This document shows positions 1-5,347 of a DNA stretch of 6,281 nucleotides, piece after piece. Numbering within the stretch: the first letter of the stretch is position 1; the number at the start of each line of letters is the position of its first letter. This DNA comes from Akkermansia muciniphila (GTDB lineage Bacteria; Verrucomicrobiota; Verrucomicrobiia; Limisphaerales; UBA9464): NCBI GenBank assembly GCA_945873715.1, contig CAMCFL010000213.1, positions 1 through 6,281 of the forward strand. The letters are read 5' to 3'. The notes beneath the pieces were generated by a model. That model did not search any database and had not been told where the DNA came from. It was given only the letters and a program-made list of their open reading frames with translations. A program made the translations under genes and the position numbers.

Positions 1-322
1 CGTCGGCGACGAGCAGGCGCGTCCGAACTACGTGGCAGCGTTCCGTCGTTCGTCCTTCGAGGGCATGCTGAACTTCTACAAGGCGAACTACCCGAGGGAA
101 CCCTACGAGATCCCCTCGCAACCGGGACCGAAGGTGCGTTGTCCGGTGCTGATGTTTCATGGCCTGAAGGACCAGGCGCTGCTGGCCGAGGGACTCAACG
201 ACACCTGGAAATGGCTGGAGAAGGATCTGACGCTGGTGACGGTTCCCGAGGCGGGTCACTGGGTTCAGCAGGATGCTCCTGAATTGGTGACCCGGACGAT
301 GGTTGGGTGGTTGAAACGGTGA
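1..322 (+). CDS. α/β-hydrolase (epoxide hydrolase/dehalogenase-like), C-terminal part, 5' truncated by window edge
   Basis: The reading frame is open from base 2 to TGA at 320-322, giving 106 visible residues; the start lies outside the window. The C-terminal half fits an α/β-hydrolase of the epoxide hydrolase/haloalkane dehalogenase type. The stretch VRCPVLMFHGLKD, followed by LVTVPEAGHWVQQDAPE about 25 residues on, is the usual arrangement in which the Asp (visible residue 57) is the catalytic acid and the His (visible residue 86) the catalytic base. The upstream segment RRSSFEGMLNFYKANYPR resembles the cap-domain end of epoxide hydrolases. The nucleophile elbow and oxyanion residues are not in view, so Asp versus Ser nucleophile, and hence the exact reaction, cannot be decided. 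A GTG at 32 is open but falls inside the domain and is not a credible start. No clear terminator hairpin with a T-run follows the stop. Confidence 0.85.
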   Translation, partial: VGDEQARPNYVAAFRRSSFEGMLNFYKANYPREPYEIPSQPGPKVRCPVLMFHGLKDQALLAEGLNDTWKWLEKDLTLVTVPEAGHWVQQDAPELVTRTMVGWLKR

Positions 323-351
323 GGGGAGATTGGGAGCCCGAGCGATTCATC

Positions 352-376
352 CGCAGATGACGCAGATTCCGCAGAT
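352..376. repeat. Short tandem repeat, CGCAGAT units at 9-bp spacing
   Basis: CGCAGAT occurs at 352-358, 361-367 and 370-376, exactly 9 bp apart, with variable two-base joints (GA, then TC). The block follows the hydrolase stop codon by 29 bp and is non-coding. Similar 'CGCAGATTACGCAGATT'-like intergenic arrays are familiar to me from environmental bacterial genomes including Verrucomicrobiota; their function is not known to me. Confidence 0.7.
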
Positions 377-416
377 GGGGAGGCGCTATTGGTCGCCCAA
401 GGACCGTCGTAGCGGA

Positions 417-432
417 GCACGAGCGGTCGTGC
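417..432. repeat. Perfect palindromic hairpin, REP-like candidate
   Basis: GCACGA (417-422) and TCGTGC (427-432) are exact reverse complements separated by the tetraloop GCGG. The hairpin is followed by GTGC units but by no T-run, so it is not a standard intrinsic terminator. It may be a copy of a dispersed intergenic palindrome; only a genome-wide count could show this. Confidence 0.45.
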
Positions 433-484
433 GTGCGTGCGGATAAGACTCCGGTTTTTGGATCGAACGGGGCACGCTGGCATC

Positions 485-1858
485 ATGAGATCTCCGATCG
501 GACGTAGGATGGCGGTCGCGTTGGCCATGGGGTGCCTCTTCTTTGCCGCCGTCGAGGCCTGGGCACAGACGAACTGGCCGCAGTTCAGAGGGCCAAACGC
601 GGCCGGCATCGGATTGGATGCACGGTTGCCAGCGCGTTGGTCGGCGACCGAGAACGTCGAGTGGAAGACCGACCTTGCGGGCCGAAGCTGGTCGTCACCC
701 GTGATCTGGGGCAACCGCGTCTTCCTGACCACGGTGGTGACCACCGGGGAGTCGGAGCCGCCAAAGAAGGGATTATACTTCGGAGGCGAGCGTCCCGAGC
801 CGTCCAAGGCCGAGCATCTGTGGAAAGTGATCTGCCTCGAGTTGGGCACGGGACGGGTGGAGTGGGAGAAGGTCGTTCATCGGGCAGCCCCCCAGACCCC
901 GATCCATCTCAAGAGCAGCTACGGAGCAGAGACTCCCGTCGTGGATGGCGAACGCCTCTACGCGCACTTCGGCGGCGTGGGGATCTTTGCGCTCTCCCAC
1001 GAGGGACGCGAGATCTGGTCGCATCCCTTGCCGGCGCGAAAGACCCGATACGGCTGGGGTTCGGCCATCTCACCCGCACTCCACCAAGGCCAGTTGTTGG
1101 TGCAGGATGACAATGACGAGAAGTCGGAGTTGACCGCCTTCGACGTCCGCACCGGCACCCAACGCTGGCGGGTGGACCGGGATGAAAAGAGCAACTGGGC
1201 GACCCCGTTCGTCTGGGACAACGGACCGCGGGTGGAGCTGATCACCTCGGGGACGCGTGCAGTCCGCAGCTACGATTTGCAGGGTAAACTCCTCTGGTCA
1301 CTGAGCGGGATGTCGAGCATTGCCATCCCCACGCCGCACAGCGGGAGCGGCCTCCTGTTTGTCAGTTCCGGGTACGTCGGGGACAAGCTCCGGCCCTTTT
1401 ACGCCATCCGACCGGGGGCCACCGGCGACATCAGCCTGAAGCCGGGCGAGGCCAGCAATTCGTTCATCGCCTGGTCGGACCCGGTGGGTGCGTCCTACAA
1501 CCCGTCGTCCCTTTATCACGACGGCCGGATCTATGTGTTGTTCGACCGGGGACTGGTGACCTGCCGGGATGCCCGGACGGGGAAGGTGGCTTACGACCGG
1601 GAACGGTTGCCGGACGGCTTCGCTTTCACCGCATCGCCGTGGGCTGCGGGAGGAAACATCTACTGCCTGAACGAGGACGGCGCGTGTTTCGTGCTCAGGG
1701 CAGGAGACAAGTTCGAAATCCAGCACATCAACAAGCTGGCGGAAGACGACATGTGCATGGCCACGCCCGCAATCGCAGGCGACCGGCTGCTGATCAGGAC
1801 CGCAGCGCGGGTGTATTCCATCCGCAAAAAACAGACGGGTGGAGGCGGGGGGAGTTGA
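485..1858 (+). CDS. Secreted PQQ-like β-propeller repeat protein (BamB-like fold)
   Basis: This 457-residue protein begins with a signal peptide: basic MRSPIGRR, a hydrophobic core AVALAMGCLFFAAV, and an AWA|QT cleavage site after residue 27. The mature protein opens with NWPQFRGPNAAGIG, then LPARWSATENVEWKTDLAGRSWSSPVIWGNRVFLT. This is the hallmark of the large PQQ-like/BamB-like β-propeller family of Planctomycetes and Verrucomicrobia. Blade motifs recur along the chain: CLELGTGRVEWE, AFDVRTGTQRW, SYDLQGKLLW, CRDARTGKVAY, each followed by a 'pathway-to-display' strand. The role is unknown; it acts outside the cytoplasm, probably as a binding or scaffold protein, and PQQ binding is not implied. 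I chose ATG 485 over GTG 437 because it puts the signal peptide at the N-terminus. No strong RBS is seen. The last residues (GGGGGS) and the stop are encoded by antisense tmRNA DNA (1840-1858), so the tail beyond VYSIRKK is unlikely to belong to the fold. Confidence 0.9.
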   Translation: MRSPIGRRMAVALAMGCLFFAAVEAWAQTNWPQFRGPNAAGIGLDARLPARWSATENVEWKTDLAGRSWSSPVIWGNRVFLTTVVTTGESEPPKKGLYFGGERPEPSKAEHLWKVICLELGTGRVEWEKVVHRAAPQTPIHLKSSYGAETPVVDGERLYAHFGGVGIFALSHEGREIWSHPLPARKTRYGWGSAISPALHQGQLLVQDDNDEKSELTAFDVRTGTQRWRVDRDEKSNWATPFVWDNGPRVELITSGTRAVRSYDLQGKLLWSLSGMSSIAIPTPHSGSGLLFVSSGYVGDKLRPFYAIRPGATGDISLKPGEASNSFIAWSDPVGASYNPSSLYHDGRIYVLFDRGLVTCRDARTGKVAYDRERLPDGFAFTASPWAAGGNIYCLNEDGACFVLRAGDKFEIQHINKLAEDDMCMATPAIAGDRLLIRTAARVYSIRKKQTGGGGGS

Positions 1859-1920
1859 ACCCCCGTCCCTGGGAAGGCAACCCGGAACGACTACATGCTT
1901 AGTCCACCGATTTATCTCAA

Positions 1921-1985
1921 TCCTGCAGTCAGGGGCGGACGGCCAGTTGCAGGACCCAGCTCGCATGGAACTGTCGGCCCCTGAC
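1921..1985 (-). other. 3'-side pseudoknot of tmRNA (PK4-like)
   Basis: Two helices cross. TCCTGCA at 1921-1927 is the exact reverse complement of TGCAGGA at 1948-1954. GTCAGGGGC at 1928-1936 is the exact reverse complement of GCCCCTGAC at 1977-1985. The strands interleave and the helices directly abut, which defines an H-type pseudoknot. Its place just 5' of the GACTAAGCATGTAG segment, in RNA sense, corresponds to the last pseudoknot of standard tmRNAs. Confidence 0.75.
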
Positions 1986-2067
1986 GCGCGAACTCCGAAA
2001 GGGGACCCCTCCCGCTAAATGCGTTCCCTCCCGCCAGCGGGTGTCACGGGGAGAACGTCACAGCACG

Positions 2068-2097
2068 TTAGGCTGCGAGGGCCAACTCTTCGTTAGC
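2068..2097 (-). other. tmRNA tag-peptide reading frame, ANEELALAA-stop
   Basis: Reading the minus strand from 2097: GCT AAC GAA GAG TTG GCC CTC GCA GCC TAA gives A-N-E-E-L-A-L-A-A and a stop (2070-2068). The Ala-initial, LALAA-ending form matches the E. coli tag ANDENYALAA and is the signal read by ClpXP/ClpAP-type proteases. The resume codon GCT starts 11 bases after the last base of PK1, the expected distance. An AACGT/ACGTT hairpin (2054-2069) encloses the stop codon, like helix 5 of other tmRNAs. Confidence 0.9.
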
Positions 2098-2322
2098 AGT
2101 TATGTTTTGGTCCGATGTTTTACGAGGCCAACGAACCATCCTCGGCATGCCGTCCCGGACGGGATTCCCAGGTCGAAACCAGTACGCCCCCAATCCGTTC
2201 AGACGACTTCAGCTTCAGGCCGCAGGGCAGGGAGGTCAACGGACATTTCCGAGGACCCCAAACAAGGCATTCCGGGATTCCACCTTGCGAGGCTGGGGAT
2301 ACGGCTGATACGGTTCACCCAT

Positions 2323-3078
2323 ATGGCGGCGATTGGGCGATTTCAAAAAGGAGACGACATTTTTCACGCCAAGGTCGTGGATGGAGAGATTTTCCGTCTC
2401 AACGGCGACGTGTTCGGCTCTCCTTCGTTCGAGAAGAAGGCGACGCCGCTCAAGGGAGTGAAGACGCTGGTGCCGGTAGCTCCTTCCAAGATCATTGCGG
2501 TGGGGCTCAATTACGCGGATCACGCGCGAGAGGCCGGCAAGCCCCTGCCGAAGGAGCCGTTGTTCTGGCTCAAGGCTCCGACGTCCCTGATCCCCGACGG
2601 TGCGAAGATCGAGATCCCGTTCCAGACGCATCGGAATGATTTCGAAGCGGAGTTGGCGATCATCATTGGTCGTCGGGTCCGCAACGTCACCCCCGCAGCG
2701 GCGGCGCGGTACATCTTCGGCTACACGGCTTCGCAGGACATCACGGACCGTACGATCCAGGGCTCGGAGAGTCAGTTTGCCCGTTCGAAGTCCTTCGACA
2801 CTTTCACGCCGCTCGGGCCTTACGTGGAGACGAAGATCGACCCGCACGACCTGAGCATCCAATTGTTCCAGAACGGACAACTGCGTCAGAACGGCAACAC
2901 AAGCCAGTTGATCTTCAACTGCTTCGATATCGTCAGCTTCATTTCCACCAACATGACCCTGTTGCCGGGGGATGTGATCCTGACCGGCACTCCCTCCGGC
3001 GTGGGGCCGATCGATTCCGGAGACCGGCTGGAAGTCCGGATCCAGGGGATGGCGCCCTTGGTGAACACGGTCAAGTGA
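2323..3078 (+). CDS. Fumarylacetoacetate hydrolase (FAH) family protein
   Basis: A 251-residue protein with the complete FAH C-terminal catalytic fold. Visible motifs are VGLNYADHA (60-68), the metal-binding set E108, E110 (DFEAELAIIIGR) and D139 (ASQDITDR), K156 in ARSKSFDTFTPLGPYV, and LLPGDVILTGTPSGVGP (213-229). These proteins bind Mg2+ or Mn2+ and cleave or hydrate β-diketo/2-oxo acids: FAHD1-like acylpyruvases and oxaloacetate decarboxylases, 2-hydroxyhepta-diene-dioate isomerases, ureidoglycolate lyases. The sequence does not settle the substrate. A cytoplasmic location is likely, as there is no signal peptide. ATG 2323 is preferred: the frame stays open to 2041, but that extension overlaps tmRNA, has no homologous look, and 251 residues suits the family. 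No Shine-Dalgarno sequence precedes it. The nearby genes give no pathway clue. Confidence 0.93.
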   Translation: MAAIGRFQKGDDIFHAKVVDGEIFRLNGDVFGSPSFEKKATPLKGVKTLVPVAPSKIIAVGLNYADHAREAGKPLPKEPLFWLKAPTSLIPDGAKIEIPFQTHRNDFEAELAIIIGRRVRNVTPAAAARYIFGYTASQDITDRTIQGSESQFARSKSFDTFTPLGPYVETKIDPHDLSIQLFQNGQLRQNGNTSQLIFNCFDIVSFISTNMTLLPGDVILTGTPSGVGPIDSGDRLEVRIQGMAPLVNTVK

Positions 3079-3221
3079 GGTGAGGCGGTTGTGACTCGGC
3101 TCCGCGAGCCTTGGCTGCCGGGTGGCGGACAGTGGCGGGCGAGCGCCCGTCGTCGGTTCCTGCCTCAAAGTGATTTTCTATCCCGGATCTGACCGGGACC
3201 CAACGGTTTTCCCTAATTCCC
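3079..3221. other. Hairpin-rich spacer / proS leader
   Basis: Three inverted repeats lie between the FAH gene and proS. GGCTC-CGC-GAGCC spans 3098-3110. TGGCGGGC-GAGC-GCCCGTCG spans 3133-3152, with 8 pairs including two G·T wobbles. TCCCGG-ATCTGA-CCGGGA spans 3181-3198. None is followed directly by a T-run, so none is a standard intrinsic terminator. The third ends 23 bases before the proS ATG. An AT-rich patch (TGATTTTCTAT, 3171-3181) might hold a -10 element but has no convincing -35. Confidence 0.5.
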
Positions 3222-4961
3222 ATGCGCTGGTCTCAAACGTTCATTCCCACCCTGAAGGAGTCCCCTTCAGACGCCGAAATCGTTTCCCACAAGCTGCTCC
3301 TGCGGGCGGGGTTGGTCCGCAAGCTGACGGGAGGTCTCTACACGTTCCTTCCGATGGGACTGCGGGTGCTGCGCAAGATCGAAGAGATCGTCCGCCAGGA
3401 GATGAACCGGGGCGGGGGCATCGAGGTTCTCATGCCCGCGCTGCAGCCACCCGAGATCTGGCAGCAGTCCGGCCGCTATGAGACTGCTCGGGATGTCCTG
3501 TTCAAGGTCCGTGACAGTGCCCAGCGCGAATGGGTCCTGGGGCCGACCCACGAGGAGGTCATCACCCATCTGGCCGCGGCCGAGATCAATTCGTACCGGC
3601 AGCTTCCCAAGAACTTTTATCAGATCCAGACCAAGTTCCGGGATGAGATCCGTCCGCGCTTCGGTCTGATGCGGGCCAAGGAGTTCATCATGAAGGACGC
3701 CTACTCGTTCGATGCGACCGACGAAGGAGCGATGGCGAGCTACCGCCGGATGTACGACGCCTACGGACGGATCTTTGCGCGGTGCGGTCTGAAGGCATTC
3801 GCGGTGGAGGCGGACACCGGGGTGATCGGCGGCAGTCATTCCCACGAATTCATGGTTCCGGCCGAGACCGGCGAGAACGACGTGGTTTATTGCGAGGTCA
3901 GCGGTTACGCCGCCAACATCGAGAAAGCCACCAGCCGTGGTCCCTCCATCCCCACGCCGATGGTTTCCACCGGACCGGCTCCGGAGAAGTTTGCGACGCC
4001 CGGCGTCGTCACGATCGACGCCTTGACGGCCGCTCCGTACGGAGTGGAAGCCCACCGGCAGATCAAGACCCTGGTCTATGTGGCGGATTCCTCGGTGATC
4101 CTCGTTCTCCTGCGCGGCGACGATCAACTGAACGAGGCCAAGCTGACGGCGCGCACCGGTGCCGTTCAGGTGCGTCCGGCGACGCCCGACGAATGCCTCT
4201 CGAACCTGGGAGCGCGTCCTGGGTCGTTGGGGGCGGTGACGGGCGTTCCTGTCTCCGTGAAGATCTATGCCGATGAGACGCTCCGGGGGGCGGTTGGCAT
4301 GGTCACGGGTGCCAATGAAGACGGATTCCACTACCGCAACGTCGGGATGGAACGGGATGTCCGGGTAGGGCAGTGGGCCGATTTCCGGACCGTCCGGGTC
4401 GGTGAACTTTCGGTCGGGGCAGGCGCTCCGCTCAAGATCCGTCGGGCGATCGAGGTTGGCCATGTCTTCAAGCTCGGCACCAAGTACAGCGAGAAGATGA
4501 ACGCCAACTATCTCGCGGAGGATGGCCAGCGCCGTCCCTGTGTGATGGGCTGCTATGGGATTGGCATCACCCGGACCCTGCAGGCGGTGATCGAGCAGTG
4601 CCACGATGACTTCGGCATCTCCTGGCCCGTCAGCGTTGCTCCCTATCAGGTCTGCCTGACGCCGCTTTCGATTCTCCCGGGCAGTCAACCGCTGGCGCAG
4701 GCAGAGAAGCTCTATGCCGAGCTTTCCGCCGCGGGAGTGGAGGTCATCCTTGATGACCGCGATGAGCGGCCGGGCGTGAAGTTCAAGGACAGCGAACTGG
4801 TTGGCTTTCCGCTACGGGTGAACCTCGGGGAGAAATCGCTCGCCAAGGGGGAGATCGAGATCAAGCCGCGGAACGCACCGATGTTTTCGGTGCCGATCGA
4901 TGAAGCGGGAGCCCGGGTGTTGGCGTGGGTCCGCGAACAGGCTGCCGCCCTGGCCGTCTAG
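3222..4961 (+). CDS. proS: Prolyl-tRNA synthetase, bacterial (ProS type 1)
   Basis: This 579-residue class II aminoacyl-tRNA synthetase charges tRNA-Pro with proline in the cytoplasm. It has the full bacterial layout. The N-terminal catalytic part carries motif 1 (LPMGLRVLRKIEEIVRQEM, 43-61), VLGPTHEE (105-112) and motif 2 (FRDEIRPRFGLMRAKEF, 139-155), followed by GGSHSHEFM. A YbaK-like editing insertion covers about 235-400, with LNEAKL (Lys307, matching the Lys needed for deacylation in E. coli) and GSLGAV. Motif 3 is PCVMGCYGIGITRTLQAVIEQ (439-459). A C-terminal anticodon-binding domain contains DDRDERPGVKFKDSELVGFP. The length is close to the E. coli enzyme (572). ATG 3222 gives MRWSQTFIPTLKESPSDAE, the normal ProS N-terminus. 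No Shine-Dalgarno sequence precedes it. A 6-bp hairpin lies 23 bases upstream. No key residue is missing. A weak bulged hairpin (4960-4976) follows the stop, without a T-run. Confidence 0.98.
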   Translation: MRWSQTFIPTLKESPSDAEIVSHKLLLRAGLVRKLTGGLYTFLPMGLRVLRKIEEIVRQEMNRGGGIEVLMPALQPPEIWQQSGRYETARDVLFKVRDSAQREWVLGPTHEEVITHLAAAEINSYRQLPKNFYQIQTKFRDEIRPRFGLMRAKEFIMKDAYSFDATDEGAMASYRRMYDAYGRIFARCGLKAFAVEADTGVIGGSHSHEFMVPAETGENDVVYCEVSGYAANIEKATSRGPSIPTPMVSTGPAPEKFATPGVVTIDALTAAPYGVEAHRQIKTLVYVADSSVILVLLRGDDQLNEAKLTARTGAVQVRPATPDECLSNLGARPGSLGAVTGVPVSVKIYADETLRGAVGMVTGANEDGFHYRNVGMERDVRVGQWADFRTVRVGELSVGAGAPLKIRRAIEVGHVFKLGTKYSEKMNANYLAEDGQRRPCVMGCYGIGITRTLQAVIEQCHDDFGISWPVSVAPYQVCLTPLSILPGSQPLAQAEKLYAELSAAGVEVILDDRDERPGVKFKDSELVGFPLRVNLGEKSLAKGEIEIKPRNAPMFSVPIDEAGARVLAWVREQAAALAV

Positions 4962-4999
4962 CCCGGTTGACCGGCTTCCAGAAGTCCGTCGGGTGACCG

Positions 5000-5206
5000 A
5001 TGGAAGCCGGAGTGGTTGATCCGCCGCCGGCGCAGAACACCGAGGGGATCGGCTGGCTCCAGCGCTACCTCCGCGAGACGGGGAAGGTGGATCTTCGAGC
5101 ACGGCGCGCAGGCAACGATGCTTTGCCTTGGGCCCTACCCAGGGAAGCTGGGGGCCTCCAACGAGATCCCCGACTTCGGGCGGATGAAGGTGAAAATGAT
5201 CTCTGA
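5000..5206 (+). pseudogene. Probable remnant of a paralogue of the downstream hypothetical gene
   Basis: An open frame of 68 codons (ATG 5000, TGA 5204-5206) contains IGWLQRYLRE (5048-5077) followed by DLRARRA. The C-terminus of the protein at 5348-6007 contains IGWLQGYLRE (5933-5962) followed by EDLRRHARR. Of the 30 bases, 24 match, and five of the six differences are synonymous, so both copies were once selected as protein. The rest of the frame has no similarity that I can see and becomes Arg/Asp-rich after about 5110, as expected past a frameshift. It could instead be a genuine small gene sharing the motif. No Shine-Dalgarno sequence is present. Confidence 0.4.
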
Positions 5207-5266
5207 TTCTCGCCATGAGAATGTTGCAGAAAACGCGGGATTGAAGATTGCAACGACCGAGGGTGT

Positions 5267-5294
5267 TTGCGTAATGATTACCTCTAGGTATACC
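5267..5294 (+). promoter_or_regulatory. Candidate σ70-type promoter for the hypothetical gene
   Basis: TTGCGT (5267-5272) and TATACC (5289-5294) are 16 bp apart in an AT-richer island of an otherwise GC-rich window. TATACC forms half of the perfect palindrome GGTATACC (5287-5294). A start near 5301 would give a leader of roughly 45-50 nt before ATG 5348. Each hexamer matches the consensus at four of six positions, so this is only a candidate. Confidence 0.35.
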
Positions 5295-5347
5295 AGCCTT
5301 TGGAAATCAGGGTTGAGGCAGGTCTACGAACAGTCTTGCACCTGTTT

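Larger units (their letters stand above)
323..484. other. Spacer between hydrolase and β-propeller genes
   Basis: These 162 bases hold no convincing gene. They contain a 9-bp-period tandem repeat (352-376), a 16-bp palindromic hairpin (417-432) and a short GTGC run. I see no good σ70-type promoter for the downstream gene. The frame of the β-propeller gene is open back to a GTG at 437, but the residues it would add precede the signal peptide and look non-coding. Confidence 0.6.
1840..2191 (-). ncRNA. ssrA: Transfer-messenger RNA (tmRNA, 10Sa RNA), complete, one-piece
   Basis: tmRNA rescues ribosomes stalled on broken mRNA, acting first as tRNA-Ala and then as a short mRNA, with SmpB. All landmarks are visible on the minus strand. 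The 5' end GGGGGCG (2191-2185) pairs with CGCCTCC (1847-1841), including the G3·U pair, leaving discriminator A at 1840. The T-arm is GGGGG-TTCAACT-CCCCC (1864-1848), and TGGTTTCGAC lies near the 5' end. GACTAAGCATGTAG before the 3' domain and GGCATGCCGAGG / TTGGCCTCGTAAAA in the 5' part closely match E. coli tmRNA. PK1 is formed by CGAGG/CCTCG (2144-2140 with 2127-2123) crossing GGTTCG/CGGACC (2137-2132 with 2114-2109). A second crossing pair lies near the 3' end (1921-1985). The 352-nt length is typical. Bases 1839-1837 read CCC, so the 3' CCA is not encoded and must be added. There is a T6 run at 1831-1826 but no separate hairpin before it. Confidence 0.97.
4962..5347. other. 386-bp interval without an intact gene
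   Basis: The first part (to about 5205) is GC-rich and coding-like but in shifting frames: a 68-residue remnant (5000-5206), and, in the frame one base on, LCLGPYPGKLGASNEIPDFG (about 5119-5178), which I do not recognise. The last part (about 5205-5347) is clearly AT-richer. It contains an ATTCTC-GCCAT-GAGAAT hairpin (5206-5222) and a candidate promoter (5267-5294). It reads best as decayed gene debris followed by the promoter region of the next gene. Confidence 0.5.

Noticed and set aside
437..484. GTG 437 as start of the β-propeller protein
   Set aside because: It would put 16 extra residues before the signal peptide and has no better ribosome binding site than ATG 485.
1840..1860. Integration site (att) at the tmRNA 3' end
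   Set aside because: No second copy of the ssrA 3' end and no integrase are present in the window, so a genomic island cannot be supported here.
1298..1966. 222-codon minus-strand open frame
   Set aside because: Begins inside the ssrA tRNA-like/pseudoknot region and continues antisense to the β-propeller gene; composition is shadow-like.
2211..2239. Possible ssrA promoter: TTGACC on the minus strand at 2239-2234
   Set aside because: The -35-like hexamer is good, but at 17-bp spacing the -10 position reads GAAGCT, a poor match, so I do not annotate a promoter.
2236..3168. 310-codon minus-strand open frame
   Set aside because: Antisense shadow of the FAH gene, with no recognisable domain.
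3267..4688. 473-codon open frame on the minus strand
   Set aside because: It is fully antisense to proS, which has every expected domain. Its Arg/Asp/His-rich composition is typical of a shadow frame in GC-rich DNA.
4960..4976. Bulged hairpin just after proS as a terminator
   Set aside because: Six pairs with a bulged C and no T-run; too weak to call.
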